From IMG/VR virus record IMGVR_UViG_3300017764_000087, positions 1 to 25,902 of that record: a stretch of 25,902 nt of DNA; one strand, written 5' to 3'. The notes beneath the pieces are model-generated. The model was not told the origin of the DNA. It ran no database searches and saw only the letters and a program-made list of their open reading frames with translations. Both the position numbers and the translations under genes were made by a program. The DNA is from a virus. This document shows positions 1 to 7,595 of this stretch, one piece after another. The first letter of the stretch is position 1. Each line of letters begins with the position of its first letter.

Positions 1-312
1 TACGATGAGTTAGGTTTAAAACTTAAAACCTTTGAACATGGATTTCAACGTGGAATTTACTTCGCTGACATCTACGAGAATGGTAGACCATTCCTTAGAG
101 GTGAGATAGAAGAAAAAGATTTGGTTATGAAAAAGAAGTACGATGAAAATATAGAGTACATCGAAAGATGGTGGAAACCAAAAGCAATAAGAAGATACAC
201 CAAGTTGTTAGAGCAAAATAAGATAAAGCCAGAGAAGTTATTCTACGGCGATATTTTAAATACAAGTTGGGAAGAAACTAAGAAAAAATATTTAGGAGAA
301 GTGGGTCGGTAA
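1..312 (+). CDS. Partial protein, 3' end only, unrecognised
   Basis: Frame 1 is open from the first base to the TAA at 310-312, so this is the C-terminal ~103 residues of a gene that begins upstream of the window. A TTG at 121 could be read as a start, but the open frame continues well before it without a break, so an internal start is unnecessary. The visible part is charged and has a conspicuous segment FQRGIYFADIYENGR, followed by FLRGEI and then a Trp- and Lys-rich helical tail (ERWWKPK, RRYTKLLEQ). I do not recognise the family. The spacing of aromatic residues and the RGIY/FLRG pair suggest a folded enzyme domain rather than a structural repeat, but no function is assigned. It is followed by a ~100-base gap and then by the operon that begins at 415. 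Confidence 0.7.
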   Translation, partial: YDELGLKLKTFEHGFQRGIYFADIYENGRPFLRGEIEEKDLVMKKKYDENIEYIERWWKPKAIRRYTKLLEQNKIKPEKLFYGDILNTSWEETKKKYLGEVGR

Positions 313-414
313 TTTTTTTTATGTTTTTAGAAAATAATATTATATTTAATATAGATATGGTTTTACGAAATCGCCATAAGTATTTCGCACACAAACTAAT
401 AAAAGAGGTTCATA
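313..414 (+). promoter_or_regulatory. AT-rich gap with possible promoter and hairpin
   Basis: This 102-base gap holds a T-run (313-320), an AT-rich element ATATTTAATATAGATA (342-357) that resembles the ATATTTATA motif of other gaps with one inserted base, an inverted repeat CGAAAT...ATTTCG (366-371 and 382-387, 10-base loop), and the ribosome binding site AGAGG (404-408) six bases before the ATG at 415. It is a reasonable place for a promoter that drives the operon starting at 415. The T-run has no GC-rich stem in front of it, so I do not call a terminator. Promoter function is inferred. Confidence 0.35.
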
Positions 415-2202
415 ATGAACAAACAACAACGAACAGTTAAGCTCGACCGTCTAATAAAACAAGAAGCGCCAGATTGGTTAACTGATGAAGAGTATCAAAT
501 ATATAACGAGAGGCGTTCAACGTTAAGAGCTAATTTCGAAGTAGAAAAACATATAGAAAAAATATTTGGTGTATCTCTAAACGGTATATCAGCTCATCCA
601 ACTTGGAAGTCATATTCTTTTAGTATAAGTCCAAAATTATTATTGGAACAATACAATAAGGAGTGCCTCTTTTCTGAACCAGGAAGTGGTCAAGACCCTA
701 AAGAGTATTCAAGCACTAACCTTAAAACTACCGCGCATCATGGTGGTAGACATTGGGGTTGGGATGTAAACGTAGATGAGAATGGAAAACGCTTACCCAG
801 CAATTCTCAATGGATTGAGAGTGGTACTTTTAATCTCGTTCAGTATCCTAATGGTAAGGTTGTATTAGAACCATGTAATGTTGAACACAGGTTATGGGGT
901 TTGATAGGATTTCCACTTGATATCGCTCCTATTGATTCTAAACAAGACTTATGGTTTTATGATGATAGATTGCCAGAGATTCACGATGAGAAGAATGACG
1001 TAATGGTTCGTGGATTTAAAGTCAATAAAATGTATCTATCAGATATAATCAAAAAGTGTGATGGATATGGTATTAGCGTTACTGAATCTGATATCCTCGA
1101 TACACACTTTTACAAAAATAATTTTAACTTTACGATACTTCCTTTTTATTCTAAGGAAGAATGTGAACACTATTTTAGAGAGGTTAATACTTCTTCAGCC
1201 AAAACAAGACTCCAGCTTCATCACGCAGAGTCAAGTGAGATTATGGATTGGTGGAAGTCTTACTCTTCTCCTAAATGTGTAAACTTTAAACCAATGGGAT
1301 GTAACTATCATCCATTAATTGAACTTGTACCTGATAAGGAGAAAGTAAAGTTAGAGGGATTAGCATACATGATGTTAGTCTCTGATTTTATGTCTACAGA
1401 TAAAACACCAGTTGATTCTACGGATGCCAAGTTAATTGAAAGATATCATCACACTAACGCATACGCTAATATGTTTGATGAAGATTTCAAAGAAAATGTA
1501 ATCGATGGATTAGATTATGTTTATGATTTGGTTTCATTCTCAAGTGCACCAATCAAACTTTCAAGACAGATGATTCAACAACTTCTTACAATGAGAAAGT
1601 TTTTGGACTTCAATGGATACGTAATCCAAGACTCCATCTCGTTTATGGAAGAATACGTAAAGTATTATAAAGAAGCACAAGAGGATGATGATGATAACTT
1701 GACACCATTCGGTCGTAATGTCCGTTCAGGTTCTAAAGTTAATTCTAAAAACGCATTCTTGACTACAAGAAAAGACTTTCTTAAGAGTATAACAGATATT
1801 GATTATCTTGAATCAATTGGTATAGTACCACAGGCTGAAAGTTTAAAGAGAGTTTTCAGTAGAGATGTCATTTCAGAAAATCTTGAAATTAACAATGGTG
1901 AGGACATAGATGGTAAAGAGTTGTTAACCTCGCCAGTTGGTGGACACATCATATCAGATATGGAATTGATAAGGATGACCGATAAAGAGAGAGATGAGGC
2001 TTTTAAAGCAGAGGGTCTTGGTGATGAATTTGATTTCGATAAAAACTGCAGAGCTATGAGTTCTTATCATAATCAAAGAATGGGTGTCCTCAGATTGAGT
2101 GAATATCTTTTGGTTATTAACGAACCAGATAGTGTTGTCAGAGCACGTAGAATGATAAAGTACAATGAAGTAAAAGCTAAAGTGGTAACTGAGGCGGCTT
2201 AA
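415..2202 (+). CDS. ParB/sulfiredoxin-fold-like protein (DUF262/DGQHR-type)
   Basis: This is a 595-residue protein with an AGAGG site six bases before its ATG. Residues 151-166 carry LEPCNVEHRLWGLIGF, which sits where DUF262 (GmrSD-type) and DGQHR (DndB-type) proteins have D-G-Q-(H/Q)-R followed by a hydrophobic helix. Residues 253-273 (FREVNTSSAKTRLQLHH) match the second conserved block of these families, an F..IN.......L...E pattern. Both blocks are in the right order and at a plausible distance. The Asp-Gly of the DGQ motif is replaced (N-V-E-H-R), so nuclease or NTPase activity is uncertain. Family members act as DNA-modification-dependent nucleases, modification regulators or nucleotide-dependent switches. 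In a phage it could protect or mark DNA, or attack the host. The C-terminal half is helical and unassigned. It abuts the glycosyltransferase at 2203 with no spacer. Confidence 0.5.
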   Translation: MNKQQRTVKLDRLIKQEAPDWLTDEEYQIYNERRSTLRANFEVEKHIEKIFGVSLNGISAHPTWKSYSFSISPKLLLEQYNKECLFSEPGSGQDPKEYSSTNLKTTAHHGGRHWGWDVNVDENGKRLPSNSQWIESGTFNLVQYPNGKVVLEPCNVEHRLWGLIGFPLDIAPIDSKQDLWFYDDRLPEIHDEKNDVMVRGFKVNKMYLSDIIKKCDGYGISVTESDILDTHFYKNNFNFTILPFYSKEECEHYFREVNTSSAKTRLQLHHAESSEIMDWWKSYSSPKCVNFKPMGCNYHPLIELVPDKEKVKLEGLAYMMLVSDFMSTDKTPVDSTDAKLIERYHHTNAYANMFDEDFKENVIDGLDYVYDLVSFSSAPIKLSRQMIQQLLTMRKFLDFNGYVIQDSISFMEEYVKYYKEAQEDDDDNLTPFGRNVRSGSKVNSKNAFLTTRKDFLKSITDIDYLESIGIVPQAESLKRVFSRDVISENLEINNGEDIDGKELLTSPVGGHIISDMELIRMTDKERDEAFKAEGLGDEFDFDKNCRAMSSYHNQRMGVLRLSEYLLVINEPDSVVRARRMIKYNEVKAKVVTEAA

Positions 2203-3552
2203 TTGAATATATTTCAATTCACAGATGTAACGGACAACGACAGAGAATATAAGTACAAGATACTTGTATATCCAAATATCACATACCTAAAAGATTTGGA
2301 AAAAGATTCTTTCGTCGTTGTCCTTGGCAACATCATTCGAGAGTTAAATAAAATTAGAAATGATTTACATTTCACGATAATTGTGCCTGAGTTTGTAAAT
2401 AGTTTAAAATTTTCTAACACCGAACAATTACCATTAAAGAATGCTTTCTTAGGATATCCAAATTCGATGAGAATGGATTTTCCATTTCAAGATGTTTTCA
2501 AGGCTATAGATTGGAAAAGTTCTGATTATGATATTGTGTATTCTCATTTACCAGAGCATACGGGTAATCTAAAATGTTTATTAGAAAATACTACAAATAT
2601 CAGACCATCTTTTATGGGTTATACTCATTGGACAGAATTAAAAGAGATTACAAATTATCATTATAAAACTGGCTTGTCATATAACATTACTGGTCTTTTG
2701 GAAATGGAAAAATGTGGTGTGAATACACAAGCACAAAAAGATTTAATAATTAAAAATGCAAAAGAATATTTTAATGATGATGTGATTTCTAAATTAGATA
2801 ATATTCTTGAACCACATTATCTTGGATGGGAAACTCCAAAGTATAAAAAACAAACCACGGATAAAAAGATTATTGTTTATAATCACAGACCACATACCTA
2901 TAAAAACTATCCTTGGTTTTTAGAACAGATGGATAAGTTGTGGGAGCAAAGACAAGATTTTGAGGTATGGGTTCCGTTGGCTGAGAAGAAACAAAAAGAT
3001 TATATGACAGTTGAAAAGTTTGATAGGGTTGGTTACTTTTCAAAACTTTCAAGTTGTGTGGTTGGTGTTTGTTGTAAACAGAAGTATGAGGGTTGGGCAG
3101 TATCAGCTACGGATGGTATGAGTGTGGGTGTTCCTTATATGTTTTCGGATGATGATAGTTACCATGAGTTAGCAGATTATGCTGGAATATATTATACGGA
3201 CTCAGATAGTTTTCTTAAGTTGATGAATACAGTATTGGATGATAATGATTTCAGAAATCAATATTCAGAAATGTCATTACTAAGATTTGAAAACTCAAAA
3301 TGGGAAAACGCTATACATAAATTTAATCATTCTTTTAATGAGGTCATTAATAATTTACCAATTTTAAAAGATAAAACAGATTCTTATAAAAAGATTTTAA
3401 ACTATATTCATAGTCGAGGTGGAGCAACAAAAAAAGAAATATTAGACTATATGGGATGGGGTGTAAGAATAGGGTTTAATGGATATAGAAACAAATTAAG
3501 AACCGAGCCTACAATTAGGTTCACTAAAAATAGATACGAGGTTATAAAATGA
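2203..3552 (+). CDS. GT-B glycosyltransferase with C-terminal winged-helix-like tail
   Basis: This 449-residue protein starts at a TTG directly after the preceding TAA. GAGGCGG at 2191-2197 is a good ribosome binding site, and no upstream start is possible in frame. Residues ~220-385 look like the nucleotide-sugar-binding half of a GT-B enzyme: KKIIVYNHRPHTYKNY opens the second Rossmann domain, and YEGWAVSATDGMSVGVPY (295-312) resembles the E-x7-E/D donor-binding block of GT4-like enzymes. Residues 20-210 would be the acceptor domain. After a short break, residues ~393-449 (YKKILNYIHSRGG, KKEILDYMGW, NKLRTEP, IRFTKNRYEVI) read as a compact helix-turn-helix with a beta-wing, unlike the rest. 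Possible acceptors are modified phage DNA bases, envelope glycans or virion proteins; the sequence does not decide. It overlaps the next gene by four bases (ATGA). Confidence 0.65.
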   Translation: MNIFQFTDVTDNDREYKYKILVYPNITYLKDLEKDSFVVVLGNIIRELNKIRNDLHFTIIVPEFVNSLKFSNTEQLPLKNAFLGYPNSMRMDFPFQDVFKAIDWKSSDYDIVYSHLPEHTGNLKCLLENTTNIRPSFMGYTHWTELKEITNYHYKTGLSYNITGLLEMEKCGVNTQAQKDLIIKNAKEYFNDDVISKLDNILEPHYLGWETPKYKKQTTDKKIIVYNHRPHTYKNYPWFLEQMDKLWEQRQDFEVWVPLAEKKQKDYMTVEKFDRVGYFSKLSSCVVGVCCKQKYEGWAVSATDGMSVGVPYMFSDDDSYHELADYAGIYYTDSDSFLKLMNTVLDDNDFRNQYSEMSLLRFENSKWENAIHKFNHSFNEVINNLPILKDKTDSYKKILNYIHSRGGATKKEILDYMGWGVRIGFNGYRNKLRTEPTIRFTKNRYEVIK

Positions 3553-4322
3553 AAGAACTAACACCTGAACAGATTCAAAAGAATTGGGAGCAATTGAGAA
3601 ATCTTGTTTCCAATACCTTTGAGGGTGAACGTTTAGAAAAACTAAACAAGATGTATGACCACTTTGAGGATAGGATGTGTATAGCTCCAGCGAGTGCTAA
3701 AGAACATTTTCACTATGCTCACGTTGGTGGTTATGTTGAACACGTCTTACACGTTGTTGATTGTGCTCTCAAAGTCATGAACCTTTGGAGTGCAGAGGGA
3801 GCTACGATAAACTTTGATGTCGAAGAAGTTATCTTTGCAGCTCTACATCACGACTTAGGTAAGGTTGGTGATATGGATAAAGATTATTATATACCACAAG
3901 AATCAGAGTGGCATAGAAAGAATCGTGGTGAGATATTCACACACAATGGTGCTTTACAATACATGACTGTTACGGATAGAGCAGTATACATTCTTAATCA
4001 GTTTCAGATTCCAATGTCAGAGAATGAATACATAGGTTTACGATTAGCAGATGGTATGTACGAGGATGCAAATAAGTCTTACTATATGTCTTATAATCCT
4101 GATTGGGCTTTGAAGTCAAACATCGCATATGTTTTACATCAAGCAGATATGATGGCTACTAAGATTGAGTATGACGAATTCAAACGTGGTGAGGTTGAAG
4201 AAGAGGTTAAGGTACAAGAAAAAGTTGAAAACATTAAAAAAGCAGTAACGATGGAAGAAACGTCAGACCAATTATCTAAAAAATCAAAAGACCTTTTTGA
4301 TGAATTGTTTGGAGAGAAATAA
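3549..4322 (+). CDS. HD-domain phosphohydrolase
   Basis: This is a 257-residue protein. It has an early His cluster at 53-65 (HFHYAHVGGYVEH), the HD pair in ALHHDLGKVGD (His101-Asp102), and a late Asp in LHQAD (Asp200). That ordered H...HD...D set binds one or two metal ions in the HD superfamily. The run AHVGGYVEHVLHVV is especially close in style to YhaM-type 3'-5' exoribonucleases and related HD proteins (HH-Y-GG-LEH-L). The substrate could therefore be RNA or a nucleotide; which one cannot be told from sequence alone. The last ~45 residues are Lys/Glu-rich and probably a flexible or coiled tail. The ATG overlaps the stop of the glycosyltransferase, which implies translational coupling, and the stop overlaps the next ATG (TAATG). 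Confidence 0.75.
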   Translation: MKELTPEQIQKNWEQLRNLVSNTFEGERLEKLNKMYDHFEDRMCIAPASAKEHFHYAHVGGYVEHVLHVVDCALKVMNLWSAEGATINFDVEEVIFAALHHDLGKVGDMDKDYYIPQESEWHRKNRGEIFTHNGALQYMTVTDRAVYILNQFQIPMSENEYIGLRLADGMYEDANKSYYMSYNPDWALKSNIAYVLHQADMMATKIEYDEFKRGEVEEEVKVQEKVENIKKAVTMEETSDQLSKKSKDLFDELFGEK

Positions 4323-4585
4323 TGATACTTGAAATAATAATGAGTTGTATAGCTGTAACATTTGCTTACACAACTTTTAACTTAACAAGAAAAGTTGAGA
4401 CTTTAGAAACTTGGATAGTAAATATAGAAAACGAAATGACTCAGGTGCAGATAGAAATGAAGGAGATAGATGATAAAGGTTATTTTGAATCCGATGATGA
4501 AGTTGGTGAAAAATTTTCACAAATAAATAAAGTAATTCAGAACATAGAAACCCTAAGAGGAGAAAATGCTAGCAATGCCAAGTAA
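4322..4585 (+). CDS. Small N-terminally anchored coiled-coil protein
   Basis: This is an 87-residue protein whose ATG shares its A with the stop of the HD protein. Residues ~1-20 (LEIIMSCIAVTFAYTTF) form one hydrophobic segment that could be a membrane anchor. Residues ~22-82 are charged and heptad-like (KVETLETWIVNIENEM, then IEMKEI and INKVIQNIETL), so an alpha-helical coiled coil is likely. There is no lipobox and no recognisable enzyme motif. Topology like this occurs in spanins and in many small phage membrane proteins of unknown role. Its place directly before the late sigma factor does not point to lysis. Function not assigned. Confidence 0.6.
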   Translation: MILEIIMSCIAVTFAYTTFNLTRKVETLETWIVNIENEMTQVQIEMKEIDDKGYFESDDEVGEKFSQINKVIQNIETLRGENASNAK

Positions 4586-5345
4586 ACAACAAGCAAAAAT
4601 AAACGCAATGAAGAAACCTGTTAAAGTTGTTAAGAAGAAGAGACGTAAAAAAAGTAAAGTATATTTTGGAACGCCAGTGCAAGAGGCAATCATTAGATAC
4701 AATGAATCATCGAATCCTGCAGAAAAAAATAAAATTTATGCAGAAGAGGTTCACGCAGCATTTTGCAAGATGGCAGAAAACTTAATCCACACGTTTAAGT
4801 TTTATTATTTTGATTATCCTTTTGAAGAGGTAAAGAATGAGGTTGTTTCATTTTTGGTTATGCAGATGCCAAAGTATGAACCAAGTAAAGGTAGAGCTTT
4901 TTCTTATTTTTCCGTTGTTGGGAAAAATTATCTGATTCTTAATAACAATAATAATTATAAGAAGATGAAGATACATGATGACATTGTAAAATTAGATTAC
5001 AAACGGAATGTATTTTCAGAATCAGCAGATGTAGAAAATAGTGAGTTCAATAGTGAATTCGTTGTACAGATGTTAGATTATTGGGATAACAATCTTACAA
5101 ATATCTTTCATAGACAAAAAGATATTTTAGTTGCAGATTCTGTATTAGAGTTGTTTAGGAAGAGAGCACATATTGAAAACTTTAATAAAAAAGCGTTATA
5201 CATTATGATACGTGAGATGACTGGTAGTAACACTCAACATATAACTCGTGTCATTAATTCAATGAAAAAATTCTACGCTAATATGTTAGAGGAGTTTTCA
5301 AAAGATGGTGAGATTGATACATCGAATACAGGTAGTATATTCTAG
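4566..5345 (+). CDS. Late-transcription sigma factor, T4 gp55-like
   Basis: This is a 259-residue protein. Residues 84-125 (DYPFEEVKNEVVSF, MPKYEPSKGRAFSYFS, GKNYLI) match the core of T4-family gp55: an acidic helix, then a Y-x-P-x-K-G-x-A-F/Y-S-Y sigma-region-2-like block that binds RNA polymerase and the late -10 element. The N-terminus is very basic (KKPVKVVKKKRRKKSK). A short Asn run (126-130) and a helical C-terminal region follow. In T4, gp55 redirects host RNA polymerase to late promoters together with the sliding clamp and gp33; neither partner is in this window. GAGGAG (4557-4562) precedes two possible starts, ATG 4566 (3-base spacing) and ATG 4575 (12-base spacing), and I cannot choose between them. 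The gene overlaps the upstream small gene by ~20 bases. Confidence 0.85.
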   Translation: MLAMPSKQQAKINAMKKPVKVVKKKRRKKSKVYFGTPVQEAIIRYNESSNPAEKNKIYAEEVHAAFCKMAENLIHTFKFYYFDYPFEEVKNEVVSFLVMQMPKYEPSKGRAFSYFSVVGKNYLILNNNNNYKKMKIHDDIVKLDYKRNVFSESADVENSEFNSEFVVQMLDYWDNNLTNIFHRQKDILVADSVLELFRKRAHIENFNKKALYIMIREMTGSNTQHITRVINSMKKFYANMLEEFSKDGEIDTSNTGSIF

Positions 5346-5602
5346 TGGGTTGGTTTTATTTCCATTGTGTTTTAGCGTTAGTTATACTCGTAAAAAATTA
5401 CAATGGCACATTAGAAGATTCTTTAAATAATTTCGAAGAACGAATTGGTATTAGAACAGAGTTACCACCTAAAGAGACTGGCGATACTGTTCCATATTAC
5501 ATACCACCTGTAGAGGAAAAGGTAGATTCTACTTGGATACTACCTGAGAGGTTACAGATAAAAGAGGGGAAAGATAGTGGCAAAAAAAACAAGGGTTTAT
5601 AA
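5345..5602 (+). CDS. Small membrane-anchored protein, unrecognised
   Basis: This is an 85-residue protein starting at a GTG that overlaps the TAG of the sigma factor gene by one base. Residues ~2-18 (GWFYFHCVLALVILVK) form a hydrophobic segment, either an anchor or an uncleaved signal. The remainder is hydrophilic, with a Pro-rich middle (PYYIPPVEEK) and a basic end. No known domain is visible. It overlaps the PhoH gene by 26 bases, so it must be translated from the same message. The gene is supported mainly by tight packing and the lack of any alternative frame; function is unknown. Confidence 0.5.
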   Translation: MGWFYFHCVLALVILVKNYNGTLEDSLNNFEERIGIRTELPPKETGDTVPYYIPPVEEKVDSTWILPERLQIKEGKDSGKKNKGL

Positions 5603-6329
5603 GTCACCGATTGGGGCGATTCCCAAAATTGTGAACAACATTAGTTTTAAGACACGGAATCAAAAAATATTTTATGACATAATAAGTGAAGACCAAACGC
5701 AATTAGTTTTATGTCATGGTATAGCTGGTACAGGTAAAACCTACATCTCTGTTTATAAGGCGTTACAAGATGTGTTAAGACGTGGGACAGGCTATGATAA
5801 ATTAATCATAATCAATCCTACTGTGGATGTTGGTAACGAGGATAAGTTAGGATACCTACCTGGTGAGTTAGATAAAAAGATTCAACAATATAACGAATCA
5901 ACTTTCACCATATTAGATAAGATTGTTGGTAAGGATAAAGCTACAAAATTATTATCCGATGGTAAGGTTGAGATTAGTGTATTGAATTTTTTACGTGGAG
6001 TAAATTTAGAGAATTGTTATGTCATACTCGATGAGGCACAAAATGTTTCACCGATGCAGATAAAGACCTTGATGACTCGTATATCAGAAAAGTGTAAGAT
6101 GATTATACAAGGTGATATGAGTCAATGTGATAAGTACAAGACCAATGGTGTGACGAACTACGAGAAGAGTGGATTCTATGATGCGTGGTTCAGACTCAAG
6201 GGTACAAAAGGTGTAAATCACATGGAGTTTGATAGAGAAGACTCTGTAAGACATGAATTAGTTAAAAGGATTTTAAAAACATATGAGGATGAACATCTAA
6301 TAGATTTAGAAAAAAATATGGCGACGTAA
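5577..6329 (+). CDS. phoH: PhoH-family ATPase
   Basis: This is a 250-residue single-domain P-loop ATPase. Walker A is GIAGTGKT (residues 48-55), preceded by LVLCH. PTVDVGNEDKLGYLPGEL (81-98) is the family-specific block after the first helix, equivalent to P....G..lGfLPG in PhoH. Walker B is YVILDEAQN (148-156), and IIQGDMSQCD (177-186) carries the sensor Gly-Asp. Length and motif order match phage PhoH proteins, which are widespread in marine phages. Their role is not settled; RNA metabolism or phosphate stress have been proposed. The start is GTG at 5577, supported by AGAGGGG eight to nine bases upstream. The stop lies 14 bases before tRNA-Ala. Confidence 0.9.
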   Translation: MAKKTRVYKSPIGAIPKIVNNISFKTRNQKIFYDIISEDQTQLVLCHGIAGTGKTYISVYKALQDVLRRGTGYDKLIIINPTVDVGNEDKLGYLPGELDKKIQQYNESTFTILDKIVGKDKATKLLSDGKVEISVLNFLRGVNLENCYVILDEAQNVSPMQIKTLMTRISEKCKMIIQGDMSQCDKYKTNGVTNYEKSGFYDAWFRLKGTKGVNHMEFDREDSVRHELVKRILKTYEDEHLIDLEKNMAT

Positions 6330-6342
6330 GGTTAGCCGCTAT

Positions 6343-6415
6343 GGGGCTGTAGCTCAGTTGGGAGAGCGCCGCACTTGCACTGCGGAGGTCGCAGGTTCGA
6401 TTCCTGTCAGCTCCA
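6343..6415 (+). tRNA. tRNA-Ala (anticodon TGC)
   Basis: It folds into a complete cloverleaf of 73 bases. The acceptor arms are GGGGCTG and CAGCTCC, with the G3:U70 wobble pair that identifies alanine tRNAs. The D-arm is GCTC...GAGC. The anticodon stem CCGCA/TGCGG closes the loop CTTGCAC, with TGC at 6376-6378. The T-arm has the GTTCGATT-type loop, and the discriminator is A. The 3' CCA is not encoded (ACAAG follows). It reads GCN codons, chiefly GCA, and GCU if U34 is modified. It sits between phoH and nagB on the same strand. Confidence 0.95.
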
Positions 6416-6425
6416 CAAGATTGTT

Positions 6426-7100
6426 ATGATAGAAATAAATAAATATAAAAATTACGATGAGATGTCTAAGTGGGTAGTAGAACAAATCAGAGATGCTATC
6501 AACTTTAATTCTGTAACAAAACATTTTACATTAGGATTAGCAACTGGTTCTACACCACTTGGTATATATAAATACATGCGTGATGAGACTTGGGATTCTA
6601 AAAATGTATATACATTTAATCTTGATGAGTATGCCGACTTACCATACAACCATCCACAATCATATGAACACTTCATGGAAGAAAACTTATTTGCATATAA
6701 ACAATTTAGATATAGTTATTTCCCTGAGAATGAAAGGTATGATGACATCATTAAGAACAATGGTGGTATAGATATACAAATACTTGGTATTGGTACTAAC
6801 GGACATATAGCATTTAATGAACCAGGCTCACCAAGAGATTCTCTTACAAGGAAAGTGGAGTTAACAGAAAATACACGTAAGGATAACAGTAGGTTCTTTG
6901 ATATTATTGATGATGTCCCAACTCATGCTTGGACTATGGGGATAGAAAGTATTATGAGAGCTAAACAAATTTATCTGTTAGCTAATGGTAAACACAAGAA
7001 AGATATTTTAGAGAAAGCATGTTATGGTGATATCACTTCAGACATACCGGCTTCCTATTTACAAGAACACAATAATATAGAGGTATTGTACTGTGATTGA
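6426..7100 (+). CDS. nagB: Glucosamine-6-phosphate deaminase
   Basis: This 224-residue protein converts glucosamine-6-phosphate to fructose-6-phosphate and ammonia, reversibly. LATGSTPLG (38-46) is the phosphate-binding loop. NLDEY (65-69) holds the catalytic Asp67 (Asp72 in E. coli). GIGTNGHIAFNEPG (121-134) holds His127 and Glu132, equivalent to His143 and Glu148. Position 125 is Asn where E. coli has Asp141; Asn is usual in the shorter Bacillus-type enzymes, so activity is still expected. The protein lacks the allosteric C-terminal tail of the 266-residue E. coli enzyme. I chose the ATG at 6426 because a longer reading from 6375 would run through the tRNA-Ala gene. There is no clear Shine-Dalgarno site. 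It overlaps the PIG-L gene by eight bases, which supports a shared amino-sugar role. Confidence 0.9.
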   Translation: MIEINKYKNYDEMSKWVVEQIRDAINFNSVTKHFTLGLATGSTPLGIYKYMRDETWDSKNVYTFNLDEYADLPYNHPQSYEHFMEENLFAYKQFRYSYFPENERYDDIIKNNGGIDIQILGIGTNGHIAFNEPGSPRDSLTRKVELTENTRKDNSRFFDIIDDVPTHAWTMGIESIMRAKQIYLLANGKHKKDILEKACYGDITSDIPASYLQEHNNIEVLYCD

Positions 7101-7590
7101 CAAAATAATGATTGTTGCTCATCCTGATGATGAGGCGTTATTTGGTGGGGCTGAATTACTATCCCATCCAGATGAATATAAAGTTGTAGTATTAGATGAG
7201 TATCAGAATGATATAAGAAGAAGAGAGTTCTTAGATAGTATGAGGTTTATCGGTATTCACGAATACGAACATTGGACTGGCTTCAAAGGTGCTGAGGATT
7301 ATTATAGGGAAAAACTTATATATGAACTACTGAGAGTTTTAAGGGAAAGAAAATATACCAAGATAGTAACACACAATACCGATGGAGAATATGGACACCC
7401 GCGACATAGAGCTTGTCACGATGTATTGTCACACCTTAGACCTGAGAAACTATGGGTGTTTGGTAGGGGTGAAAAATTAGATGACGATATGATAAAAAGA
7501 AAAAGTGAATTGTTAAAGGTATATAAATCACAAGTAGAAGTTTTAGATTGGTTTAATTGGGAATATGAAACGATAAGAAAATTTCAATAA
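7093..7590 (+). CDS. PIG-L family N-acetylglucosamine deacetylase-like protein
   Basis: This is a 165-residue protein. The zinc-binding motif AHPDDEALFGG is at residues 9-19, and the second metal-ligand motif YGHPRHRACH at 100-109. Both are hallmarks of the PIG-L/LmbE superfamily, which removes acetyl groups from N-acetylglucosamine-type sugars. It is shorter than typical members (~220-250 residues), mainly in the C-terminal part. The start is GTG at 7093, with AGAGG at 7079-7083 nine bases away, overlapping the end of nagB. The pair may process GlcNAc-derived compounds: the deacetylase yields free amines and NagB feeds or drains GlcN-6-phosphate. Its substrate in the phage is unknown and may be a nucleotide sugar or an envelope glycan. 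Confidence 0.85.
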   Translation: MIDKIMIVAHPDDEALFGGAELLSHPDEYKVVVLDEYQNDIRRREFLDSMRFIGIHEYEHWTGFKGAEDYYREKLIYELLRVLRERKYTKIVTHNTDGEYGHPRHRACHDVLSHLRPEKLWVFGRGEKLDDDMIKRKSELLKVYKSQVEVLDWFNWEYETIRKFQ

Positions 7591-7595
7591 TAAAT

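Noticed and set aside
121-123. TTG at 121 as the start of a 63-residue gene
   Set aside because: The same frame is open without a stop to base 1 and reads as a continuous protein, so the gene begins outside the window.
366-387. CGAAAT...ATTTCG inverted repeat as a terminator
   Set aside because: The stem is only six bases and AT-rich, the loop is ten bases, and no T-run follows it.
4322-5602. The two small membrane-anchored proteins as an i-spanin/o-spanin pair
   Set aside because: Neither has a lipobox, they are separated by the sigma factor gene, and they lie in a non-lysis neighbourhood.
6375-6425. An upstream extension of nagB beginning at 6375
   Set aside because: It would start in the anticodon loop of tRNA-Ala and run through the rest of that tRNA. 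The ATG at 6426 gives a protein that aligns with the family start.
6567-6574. TATAAATA on the plus strand
   Set aside because: It lies inside the nagB coding sequence, in codons that are explained by the protein, and chance matches of this AT string are expected a few times per strand in this window.
6550-6810. Loss of NagB activity because Asp141 of the E. coli enzyme is Asn here
   Set aside because: Asn at this place is common in the shorter Bacillus-type enzymes, and Asp67, His127 and Glu132 equivalents are present.
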